DNA from: JAGMDK01 sp023128695
Lineage (GTDB): Bacteria; Planctomycetota; Phycisphaerae; UBA1845; Fen-1342
Assembly: GCA_030628805.1 (NCBI GenBank)
Contig: DAOVQG010000164.1
Coordinates: 1 to 10,434 of the forward strand
Length of the DNA stretch: 10,434 nt
Reading direction: 5' to 3'
Shown: positions 1-5,981 of the stretch, one piece after another
Layout of the letters: the number at the start of each line of letters is the position of its first letter
Numbering within the stretch: position 1 is the stretch's first letter
Notes under the pieces: generated by a model
Database searches by the model: none
Told to the model about the DNA's origin: nothing
What the model saw: the letters and a program-made list of their open reading frames with translations, nothing else
Position numbers and translations under genes: made by a program

Positions 1-420
1 AGCGCTGCCGACGGCAAGCTCGCCGAGGCCTGGGAAGGCGCCCGCAAGCTCGCCGGCGGGGGCAAGCTCAGCGAGGCGATCAAGACCTTGCAGGAAGGGC
101 TGCTGACCTGCGCGCAGCGGCGCGACCGGTTCCAGTGGCGGTTGCGAATGGCGCAACTGTGTTTCGATGCCAAGCGGCTACAATTAGCGGCTCCCCTGCT
201 GGAAGAGTGCCACGACGAGATTAGACGTTATCATATAGATGATTGGGAGCCCACGCTCGCGGCCGAAGCGGCGCAGACACTGTATCGTTGTCGAAAGGCC
301 CTGACGGCGGCCGAGAAGCAGCCGTCCCCCGAAGCTTTAGGAAGCGTGCGTGAGTCGTTCGCGTGGCTATGTCAACTGGATCCGCTGGCGGCGCTGGCCG
401 TCGAGCCGGCGGGTAAATAG
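1..420 (+). CDS. tssA: TssA-type T6SS assembly protein, C-terminal part (5' end outside window)
   Basis: The frame is open from base 1 to a TAG at 418-420, so at least 139 C-terminal residues are visible and the true start lies upstream. The segment FQWRLRMAQLCFDAKR, then LAAPLLEECHDEI, IDDWEPTLAAEAAQTLYRC and a final FAWLCQLDPLAALA match the helical C-terminal region of the VasJ/TssA family as I know it: an Arg-rich helix, a 'W-E-P' turn, and a closing 'L-x-x-LDPxxAL'. TssA proteins bind the baseplate and the distal end of the growing tail and coordinate tube and sheath polymerisation in the cytoplasm. tssB starts 38 bp downstream on the same strand, which supports the call. The N-terminal ImpA-type domain cannot be seen, so the TssA subclass is unresolved. 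A TTG at position 88 is in frame but should not be taken as the start, because homologous-looking sequence continues upstream of it. Confidence 0.85.
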   Translation, partial: SAADGKLAEAWEGARKLAGGGKLSEAIKTLQEGLLTCAQRRDRFQWRLRMAQLCFDAKRLQLAAPLLEECHDEIRRYHIDDWEPTLAAEAAQTLYRCRKALTAAEKQPSPEALGSVRESFAWLCQLDPLAALAVEPAGK

Positions 421-445
421 ATCATTGGTAACGATGTCCATACAT

Positions 446-451
446 GAGGAG
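446..451 (+). promoter_or_regulatory. Ribosome binding site that fixes the tssB start
   Basis: GAGGAG lies 7 nt before the ATG at 459. The upstream in-frame ATG at 444 overlaps this motif and has no comparable site before it, so 459 is the better start. Confidence 0.75.
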
Positions 452-458
452 CCCGGTT

Positions 459-989
459 ATGGCGAAAGGACCGTCCAAAGCTCGTGAGTCACGAGTAAAC
501 ATTGCCATTACGGATGCGCTGCGGGGCGGCGCGGAGCCGGAATTGCCATTCCGACTCCTGGTCATGGGTGATTACACCCTCAAGGACGACGACCGTCCGA
601 TCGATGAGCGTGTCCCGGCCGACATCAACAAAACTAATTTTGACTCGGTCATGCAGAGCTTCAACCTCTCGCTGGAGTCGAGCGTGGACAACCGCATCAG
701 CGGCACGGGCGAGTTGCCGGTGTCCCTGAAATTCGGGACCCTCAAGGATTTCCGGCCCGAGTCCATCGCCCGCCAGGTGCCGGAGCTGAAGAACCTGCTC
801 GAGCTGCGCGACGCACTGAAAGCCCTGCGGCCCAAGATGGGCGACAAAAAGGCGCAGAAGAAGCTGCTGGAGGCCATCAAGGATCCCGAAGTCCGCGATA
901 AGATTCTGGCCTTGATCTCGACCCCCGACGAGTCCGGCGGCGACGCCGCCGCGGGCGAGGGCGGCGGCGAGTCCGGCGCGGGTGAATAA
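459..989 (+). CDS. tssB: TssB (VipA), small subunit of the T6SS contractile sheath
   Basis: The product is 176 aa from the ATG at 459, a usual TssB length. It starts MAKGPSKARESRVNIAITD and then shows the family signature: LPFRLLVMGDYT (about residues 31-42), a DERVPADINKTNFDSVM segment, and LKFGTLKDFRPESIARQVPEL followed by LLELRDAL. TssB pairs with TssC, and the heterodimers form the helical sheath around the Hcp tube, whose contraction drives firing. The N-terminal two thirds are canonical. The last about 22 residues are a Gly/Ala/Glu-rich low-complexity tail that looks disordered and is probably not part of the sheath core. An in-frame ATG at 444 would add five residues but lacks a ribosome site. 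The gene lies between tssA and tssC, and tssC starts 83 bp after its stop. Confidence 0.96.
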   Translation: MAKGPSKARESRVNIAITDALRGGAEPELPFRLLVMGDYTLKDDDRPIDERVPADINKTNFDSVMQSFNLSLESSVDNRISGTGELPVSLKFGTLKDFRPESIARQVPELKNLLELRDALKALRPKMGDKKAQKKLLEAIKDPEVRDKILALISTPDESGGDAAAGEGGGESGAGE

Positions 990-1009
990 GCGGAACGGGG
1001 TTAACACGG

Positions 1010-1027
1010 ACATCGTTTTCGCGATGT
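1010..1027 (+). repeat. Small inverted repeat in the tssB-tssC gap
   Basis: ACATCG (1010-1015) and CGATGT (1022-1027) are perfect 6-bp arms around the loop TTTTCG. With no T-run after it, this is not a convincing intrinsic terminator. It could be an RNA hairpin or an operator. The direct repeat TATAACG TATAACG (1027-1040) follows immediately. Confidence 0.45.
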
Positions 1028-1045
1028 ATAACGTATAACGCGGAT

Positions 1046-1057
1046 TTGTGATCACAA
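1046..1057. promoter_or_regulatory. Perfect 12-bp palindrome abutting the tssC ribosome site
   Basis: TTGTGATCACAA is identical to its own reverse complement and ends one base before CGGAGA (1058-1063), the likely tssC ribosome site, 9 nt before the ATG at 1073. Without a central spacer it would form an RNA hairpin poorly, so a binding site for a dimeric DNA-binding protein is the more natural reading. It contains CRP-like half-sites (TGTGA/TCACA) but lacks the 6-bp spacer of a CRP site. Its role is inferred. Confidence 0.35.
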
Positions 1058-1072
1058 CGGAGATACACGACG

Positions 1073-2557
1073 ATGGCAGAGCAACCACAAGAAGCCGCGG
1101 CAGCCGCCGGGGCGGCAGAGACGGAAGCCGTTGACTCGCTGATTGATTCCCTGGATCTCGATCACGAGTATATGGACTTGTATCGCAAGGGACTGGCCGG
1201 GCTGGTGCAGAAGGCGGCCGGCCTGGACCTGGAGAAGGTGACGATCAACAAGCAGGTCGTTGACGATTTCATCAGCGAGATCGACCAGCAGCTCAGCGCG
1301 CAGGTCAACGAGATTCTTCACAACGAACAATACCAGAAGCTGGAGAGCGCCTGGCGGAGCCTCTGGTACCTGATCGACAACACCGAGTTCCGGCAGAACA
1401 TCCGCATCGAGATGCTCAGCACCACCAAGGAAGCCCTGCTGGAGGACTTCCAGGACTGCAAGGACTGGCAGAAAACGGGCCTGTTCAAAACGGTCTACCG
1501 GGACCAGTACAACACCTTCGGCGGCAATCCCTACGGCCTGATGGTCAGCAACTTCGATTTCGACTATCGCACGCCGGACGTGGAACTGATGAGCGAGATT
1601 TCCCGGGTATCCGCGGTGGCGAAGTGCCCGTTCCTGGGGGCCGCGAGCCCGAAGATGTTCGACAAGAACATGAACGACTACGGCCACCTGCCGAAACTCG
1701 CCGAGATGTACGAGATTTTCGAGCAGCCCATGTACACCAAGTGGAACTCGTTCCGCCAGTCGGACGATTCGCGCTACGTGGGATTGGCGATGCCGCGGTT
1801 CCTGCTGCGGGCCCCGTACACGGTGGAGAATCAGGACGTGAAGGAGTTCGTTTTTGAGGAAGACGTGCGGGTGGAGGATCACGACCGCTACCTGTGGGGC
1901 AACGCCTCCTTCGCGATGGCCGGACGGATGACCGAGAGTTTCGCCAAGTTCGGCTGGTACAACTCGATCGTGGGGCCGACCAGCGGCGGGACGGTGCCCG
2001 ATCTGCCGCTGCATCAGTACGAGGCCACCGGGCAGTATCACACCAAGATCCCGACCGAGACGATGATCTCGGAGGACATGGACGTCGACCTGTGCAACTT
2101 CGGGTTCATGCCGCTGGTGATGCGGAAGGGCAGCGACAACGCGGCGTTCTTCGACGCCCCTTCGGCCAAGAGCGTGGGCAAGTTCCCCGACACGGCCGAG
2201 GGCAAGGAGGACGAGACCCGCGCCCGGCTGGGCATGGCGTTCCCGTACCTGATGATCCAGTGCCGCCTGGCGCACTACCTGAAGGTGATCTGGCGGGAGA
2301 ACATGGGCCGCGTGATGGACGCGGACAAGATGACCTTCGAGATCAACAAATGGCTCAAGCAGTACTGCCGCCAGGGCACGCTGGACGACACGCTGGCGGC
2401 CAAGTACCCGCTCAAGGAAATCCAGGTGACGGCCGAGCCGGTGCCCGGCAAGCCGGGTATGTATAAATCGGAAATCCAGATGATTCCGCACTTCAAGCTC
2501 AAAGGAGTGGAAGTGCAACTGTCCATGGTCGGGCAGTTCGACCCGCCGCCGCAGTAG
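1073..2557 (+). CDS. tssC: TssC (VipB), large subunit of the T6SS contractile sheath
   Basis: The product is 494 aa, as usual for TssC. After an Ala/Glu-rich start (about residues 1-20) comes a helical region; in this family the ClpV-binding helix lies near the N-terminus. NEILHNEQYQKLESAWRSLW (about 79-98) is the classical TssC block. Further signatures are the 'PFLGAASPKMF' segment near residue 186, followed by a region on sheath residues of the 'PRFLLRAPY' type, then 'LCNFGFMPLVMRKGSDNAAFF' material from about residue 340, and a C-terminal FKLKGVEVQLSMVG strand. With TssB it builds the sheath whose C-terminal strands interlock neighbouring protomers. The ATG at 1073 has CGGAGA 9 nt upstream. 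A long open frame on the opposite strand (1052-2770) is a shadow of this GC-rich gene. hcp follows after a 196-bp gap. Confidence 0.97.
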   Translation: MAEQPQEAAAAAGAAETEAVDSLIDSLDLDHEYMDLYRKGLAGLVQKAAGLDLEKVTINKQVVDDFISEIDQQLSAQVNEILHNEQYQKLESAWRSLWYLIDNTEFRQNIRIEMLSTTKEALLEDFQDCKDWQKTGLFKTVYRDQYNTFGGNPYGLMVSNFDFDYRTPDVELMSEISRVSAVAKCPFLGAASPKMFDKNMNDYGHLPKLAEMYEIFEQPMYTKWNSFRQSDDSRYVGLAMPRFLLRAPYTVENQDVKEFVFEEDVRVEDHDRYLWGNASFAMAGRMTESFAKFGWYNSIVGPTSGGTVPDLPLHQYEATGQYHTKIPTETMISEDMDVDLCNFGFMPLVMRKGSDNAAFFDAPSAKSVGKFPDTAEGKEDETRARLGMAFPYLMIQCRLAHYLKVIWRENMGRVMDADKMTFEINKWLKQYCRQGTLDDTLAAKYPLKEIQVTAEPVPGKPGMYKSEIQMIPHFKLKGVEVQLSMVGQFDPPPQ

Positions 2558-2604
2558 GCGGTTTGAAGCGGATAAACGCCGCGGCGTGGTGTCGGCGGCA
2601 AAGT

Positions 2605-2654
2605 GTGCCACTGCTCTTGAGCAGTGCGATGAGTGCCACTGCTCTTGAGCAGTG
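2605..2654 (+). repeat. Two direct copies of a GTGCCACTGCTCTTGAGCAGTG hairpin
   Basis: The 22-nt unit occurs at 2605-2626 and 2633-2654, identical and separated by six bases. Each copy contains CACTGCTC-TT-GAGCAGTG (2609-2626 and 2637-2654), an 8-bp perfect inverted repeat with a 2-nt centre. No T-run follows, so simple intrinsic termination is unlikely. The pair resembles small interspersed repeats I recall from planctomycete genomes. It lies between tssC and hcp, where a hairpin could stabilise upstream RNA or reduce read-through. Another small hairpin, GGCGTG-ATCG-CACGCC, follows at 2665-2680. Confidence 0.8.
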
Positions 2655-2739
2655 TTTGAAACGTGGCGTGATCGCACGCCGTGGCTAGATGTTTTGTGTA
2701 ACGTGTAATGGAATGGATAGGACTCAGGGGCACGAAAAC

Positions 2740-2746
2740 AAGGAGA
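2740..2746 (+). promoter_or_regulatory. Strong ribosome binding site of hcp
   Basis: AAGGAGA lies 7 nt before the ATG at 2754. It is the strongest such site in the window and excludes the in-frame GTG at 2748, which is too close to it. A strong site fits the large amounts of Hcp these systems need. Confidence 0.8.
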
Positions 2747-2753
2747 TGTGGCT

Positions 2754-3233
2754 ATGCCAACGCCCTGCAATCTGAAGGTTGAAGGTTATCCAGGCTCGTC
2801 GGAGAAAGAAAATCGGACAGACACGTCCGATATATTCGAGATCGAGCACCACATTCATCAGCCGGTTGATCTGACGACCGGCCAGGCCACCGGCGTGCGG
2901 GTGCACAGCCCGATGCGGGTGGTCAAGCTGATCGACAAGGCCACCCCGGGTTTTCACAAGGCCCTCTGCACCGGCCAGAACCTGGCGCTGGTCACGCTCG
3001 ACTTCTACCGCATCGATCCGGTCTCGCAGTTTGAGGACATTTACTACACCATCACGCTGACGAACGCCCGCATCGTGGACATGCGCCCGTACATGCCGAT
3101 GAGCTTCCTGCCGCAGAACGAGACCTATCGGCACATGGAGCAGGTCAGCTTCGTGTACGAGCAGATCGAATGGAAATGGTTCGAGGGCCAGACGGAGATG
3201 GATCAGTGGCGCAGCCCGGGCGGTGGTGCCTAG
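2754..3233 (+). CDS. hcp: Hcp (TssD), T6SS inner tube protein
   Basis: The product is 159 aa, the standard Hcp length. It begins MPTPCNLKVEGYPG and carries the family core: an H-x-x-x-x-P region with DLTTGQATGVRVHSPMRVVK and LIDKATPGFHKAL (about residues 38-69), then LVTLDFYRID, ITLTNARIVDMRPYMP and a closing VSFVYEQIEWKW...WRSPGGGA. The 'TGxxxGxRxHxP' plus 'DKxxP' pattern resembles Hcp of the enteroaggregative E. coli / Pseudomonas H3 kind rather than Pseudomonas Hcp1. Hcp hexamers stack into the tube that is propelled out of the cell, and small effectors may ride in its lumen. The 196-bp gap before it contains hairpins and its own strong ribosome site, so its expression may be partly uncoupled from tssBC. 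The TAG stop overlaps the left end of a MITE-like element; removing that element on paper leaves the same stop and C-terminus. Confidence 0.96.
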   Translation: MPTPCNLKVEGYPGSSEKENRTDTSDIFEIEHHIHQPVDLTTGQATGVRVHSPMRVVKLIDKATPGFHKALCTGQNLALVTLDFYRIDPVSQFEDIYYTITLTNARIVDMRPYMPMSFLPQNETYRHMEQVSFVYEQIEWKWFEGQTEMDQWRSPGGGA

Positions 3234-3360
3234 TGTAGTAATCCATAATTGTCGCGTCATGATTCAAGGTGGTGCGGGCCTCTGTGCCCGCCACGGACGG
3301 GCAGGGACGCCCGCCCCACCGGCGTGAATAAGGTGCAAACTGGATGAATCACTACACTAG
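3230..3360. mobile_element. MITE-like element with terminal inverted repeats, inserted at the hcp stop codon
   Basis: CTAGTGTAGT (3230-3239) and ACTACACTAG (3351-3360) are perfect 10-bp inverted ends. With inner bases the match extends to 15 of 17 (3230-3246 against 3344-3360). Both outer ends read CTAG, so a TA duplication is possible, as expected for the IS630/Tc1-mariner group, where IS630 favours CTAG targets. The core (3268-3320) is itself folded: GGTGG (3268-3272) can pair with CCACC (3316-3320), and GCGGGC-CTCTGT-GCCCGC (3274-3291) is a tight hairpin. No coding capacity is visible, so a transposase would have to act from elsewhere. The mobile nature is inferred from structure; a non-mobile palindromic repeat is the alternative. 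Confidence 0.5.
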
Positions 3361-3500
3361 CAGTGTTTCATAGATTGATTGCGCGGCTCTTATGGACAAT
3401 ATGGTCGTCGCACTAATTATGAAACCCGACCAGTCCCGTGCGGCGCATTGGTGGCTTAAGGCTGGCTACGTCAGCGTAACGCAGGTCGCCGCGCGTCGAT

Positions 3501-3953
3501 ATGGAAACCGAGGATTCGAGCGTGGGCCGGGAGCAGTCGCTATTGGATCGCATTGCCGCGGCGACTCCGGAGCGCGCTTCGGGTCGCTATGAGGCCACCA
3601 AGGAAGAAGACGCCGAAGCCCTGATGGAGTCGGTGCAGCGGAACCTGATCCGGTTGTTGAATGCGCGTCACGGGATGAGTGAGGCGGCCCCCGATTATGG
3701 GTTGCCCGCTTTGACCGACATGTTGGCCGGCAGCGAGGAGTACCTGCGGCAGGTACAGGATGCGATTCGCGTCGCGATCGAACGCTATGAGCCACGCCTG
3801 CGCCGCGTGCGGGTCACGCATAAGACCGAAGAGGGCGACGAGCGAATGCTGGTCTTCCGCATAGACGCCGTGTTGGTTGGCCGTAGCGGCGAGCACCGCG
3901 TGTGGTACGAAACGTCGTTTTCGCCGACCGGGAAGTTCCAGGTTGCCGGCTGA
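3501..3953 (+). CDS. tssE: TssE, gp25-like T6SS baseplate protein
   Basis: The product is 150 aa from the ATG at 3501. The motif GREQSLLDRIAA near the N-terminus, then LMESVQRNLIRLLNARHG, 'PDYGLPALTDM', AIERYEPRLRRVRV and a C-terminal FRIDAVLVG followed by 'VWYETSFSPTGKFQV' match the GPW/gp25 family. gp25-like proteins nucleate the sheath on the baseplate by presenting a sheath-like handshake strand, and TssE works with TssF, TssG and TssK. The start is uncertain. The ATG at 3501 has no clear ribosome site, while an in-frame GTG at 3522 has GAGGA (3510-3514) at a 7-nt spacing and would give a 143-residue protein starting at GREQSLLDRI. That spacing matches tssB and hcp, so 3522 is a serious alternative. 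The stop is a TGA in the same reading frame as tssF. Confidence 0.93.
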   Translation: METEDSSVGREQSLLDRIAAATPERASGRYEATKEEDAEALMESVQRNLIRLLNARHGMSEAAPDYGLPALTDMLAGSEEYLRQVQDAIRVAIERYEPRLRRVRVTHKTEEGDERMLVFRIDAVLVGRSGEHRVWYETSFSPTGKFQVAG

Positions 3954-3965
3954 GAGCGGCGCAAT

Positions 3966-4159
3966 GTAGCGGCCGGGCCCCGTACCGGCCGATCCACCGG
4001 CTGGAAGCCGGTGCCACACAGGCCGGCGCCACACAGTGGAAATGTAGCGGTCGGGCCCCGTACCGGCCGTCCCACCGGCTGGAAGCCGGTGCCACACAAT
4101 AATGTAGCGGCCGGGCCCCGTACCGGCCGAGCCACCGGCGTGAAGTCGGTGCAACACAG
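3966..4159 (+). repeat. Three double-hairpin repeat units filling the tssE-tssF gap
   Basis: Copies lie at 3966-4020, 4044-4100 and 4104-4159. Each has a first stem made by CGGCCGG/CCGGCCG around GCCCCGTA (7 bp, with small substitutions in some copies), and a second stem CACCGGCT-GGA-AGCCGGTG, then GCCACACA. The third copy has diverged in the second stem (GCGTGAAGTCGGTG). A fragment, GGCCGGCGCCACACA (4021-4035), lies between copies one and two. All copies have the same orientation as the genes. Only 7 nt separate the last copy from the preferred tssF start, so this array is effectively the tssF leader. The same unit recurs at 10277-10434, and its second half at 7390-7415. Confidence 0.9.
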
Positions 4160-4166
4160 AGAAATC

Positions 4167-5981
4167 GTGGGCAACACATATTATCAGGACGAGTTGCGAT
4201 ATCTGCGCGAGGTGGGGCCCGAGTTCGCGCGGGCCAATCCGGAGATCGCGCGCTACCTGGCCGATCCGGGCTCCGATCCCGACGTCGACCGTCTGCTCGA
4301 AGGCGTGGCCTTCATGTGCGGGCGTATTCGCCAGAAGCTCGACGACGAACTCCCGGAACTCACCGGCAGTCTGATGTCGCTGCTCTGGCCGCACTATTTG
4401 CGGCCGGTCCCCTCGATGTCGATTTTGGAGCTCCTACCGGAAATCGAAGCCATGCAGGCCCCCATGTTAGTGGAAGCCGGAGCGGAATTCGCCAGTCGGC
4501 CGATCGACGGCACCCGTTGCCGCTACCGCTCGGCCTGGCCCGTCAAGCTACGGCCCTGGGCCCTGCGCGGGGCCCGGCTGGAAACGCCCCCCGCGGAGCC
4601 GGCCCGCTTGATCCTCCAGTTCCAGGTGGCCGCGAAAGCGAATCTGGCGGACTTGGAACTCGACGCGGTCCAGTTCCATCTCGCCGGCGACCCGCGCACG
4701 TCGTTTACGCTCTATCTGCTCCTGGCGGCGCATGTCGAGAACGTTACCGTCGGTGACGGCGGGAGCGGTAGGGACCGCCGCGAAATGCCACTCCCGCCGG
4801 GGAGTGTGCGGCCGGCCGGGCTTCGTCAGGACGAGCAGGTCCTGCCGTATCCGCCCCACGTGTTCCCCGGCTATTGTCACATTCAGGAATACTTCACGCT
4901 CAAGGATCGTTTCCTGTTTGTGGACGTGCACGGCCTCGCTCGGGCGGCCGGTCAATTGAAGTTGGAGGACAAGCTGGAGCTGACGTTCACCTTCAACCGC
5001 CGGCTCGATTCGTTCCCCCGGGTGTCTCCGGAAAATGTTCGGCTGCATTGCGTGCCGATCGTGAATCTCTTCCCGCACAACGCCGAGCCGATTCGGGTGA
5101 GCCACGACCGGGTGCGTTACCTGGTGCAGCCGGCCCGGGCCGGATTGGCGGATCGCCGTCATGCGGAGGTGTATTCGATCGAGCGCGTGTTGGGGCTGGT
5201 CCGCTCGGAGGACATGGAGTCGCACGAGTTCAAGCCGTTCTACTCGTTCACGCACATGGCGACCCCGGACCCCCGCTCCGCCACGTATTACCAGACGCAC
5301 ATTTCGGAGAGCATGATCGGCCGGGACTCCCGCTGGGGCACGGACACGCAGGTCTCGTTCGTGGTCGGCGGGCAGCCGGACGCGGTCCCGGAGGAGGAGA
5401 CGGTCTCGATCGACCTGACCTGCACGAACCGGGATTTGCCGGCCGAGTTGCGGGCCGGCGACATCAGCGAGCCGACGGACGATTCGCCGTCCGGGACCAA
5501 ATTCCGCAACCTGCTCAAGCCGACGCCGACGACCCGGCCGCCGTTGGGAAAGGGGCTGCACTGGCGGCTGATCTCGCACATGTCGCTGAACTACGTCTCG
5601 CTGACCGACGTGGAGCATTTCAAGGAACTGTTGCGGATTTACGATTTTCAGGCGGCTCACGACGCGCAGCGGGCGATCGCGCAGCAGCGCCTGCTCGACG
5701 GCATCGAGTTGATCAAGTCGTCGTACCGGGAGCGGATGGTGCGCGGCGCCCCGATCCGTGGTTTACAGGTCAATCTGGAACTGAACGAGGATCACTTTGC
5801 CGGGGAAGGAGATGCGTACTTGTTCGCGGCCCTGGCGGACCGGTTTATGGCGGCCTACGTCACCATCAACGCGTTCAGCCAGTTGACCGTGCGGATGATA
5901 CGCTCCGGCCAGGTCTACGCGTTCCCGCCGCGGGCGGGCGAACAATTCACGCCGGCGGAAGGTCATCATGACGGCAACTGA
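4167..5981 (+). CDS. tssF: TssF, T6SS baseplate wedge protein
   Basis: The product is 604 aa from the GTG at 4167, the normal TssF size. The N-terminus, NTYYQDELRYLREVGPEFAR followed by NPEIARYLADP, DPDVDRLLEGVAFM, RIRQKLDDELPELTGSLM and LLWPHYLRPVPSMSILE, is the family hallmark. C-terminal signatures are AQQRLLDGIELIKSSYRERM, LQVNLELNEDHFAGEGDAYL and 'MAAYVTINAFSQL'. TssF with TssG forms the baseplate wedge that docks around the VgrG spike and recruits TssK. The open frame continues upstream through repeat DNA as far as tssE, but homology starts at about YYQDEL, so I place the start at GTG 4167. GTG 4149 is the next alternative, adding six residues. The ribosome site is weak (AGAGAAA at 4158-4164, very close). 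The last 14 bases overlap tssG. Confidence 0.95.
   Translation: MGNTYYQDELRYLREVGPEFARANPEIARYLADPGSDPDVDRLLEGVAFMCGRIRQKLDDELPELTGSLMSLLWPHYLRPVPSMSILELLPEIEAMQAPMLVEAGAEFASRPIDGTRCRYRSAWPVKLRPWALRGARLETPPAEPARLILQFQVAAKANLADLELDAVQFHLAGDPRTSFTLYLLLAAHVENVTVGDGGSGRDRREMPLPPGSVRPAGLRQDEQVLPYPPHVFPGYCHIQEYFTLKDRFLFVDVHGLARAAGQLKLEDKLELTFTFNRRLDSFPRVSPENVRLHCVPIVNLFPHNAEPIRVSHDRVRYLVQPARAGLADRRHAEVYSIERVLGLVRSEDMESHEFKPFYSFTHMATPDPRSATYYQTHISESMIGRDSRWGTDTQVSFVVGGQPDAVPEEETVSIDLTCTNRDLPAELRAGDISEPTDDSPSGTKFRNLLKPTPTTRPPLGKGLHWRLISHMSLNYVSLTDVEHFKELLRIYDFQAAHDAQRAIAQQRLLDGIELIKSSYRERMVRGAPIRGLQVNLELNEDHFAGEGDAYLFAALADRFMAAYVTINAFSQLTVRMIRSGQVYAFPPRAGEQFTPAEGHHDGN

Noticed and set aside
1046..1057. 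CRP binding site
   Set aside because: The half-sites TGTGA and TCACA are fused without the 6-bp spacer of a CRP site.
1052..2770. 572-aa open frame on the - strand across tssC
   Set aside because: It lies antisense to a certain tssC gene, is rich in Arg, His, Leu and Val as expected of GC-rich shadow frames, and shows no recognisable domain or ribosome site.
3392..3592. Small open frame upstream of and overlapping tssE
   Set aside because: It overlaps tssE in another frame, has no ribosome site and no recognisable motif. I see nothing else definite in 3361-3500.
4011..4166. N-terminal extension of TssF through the repeats
   Set aside because: The extra residues (GPRTGRPTGWKPVPH type) are the translation of non-coding repeat units; TssF homology begins at about YYQDELRYL.
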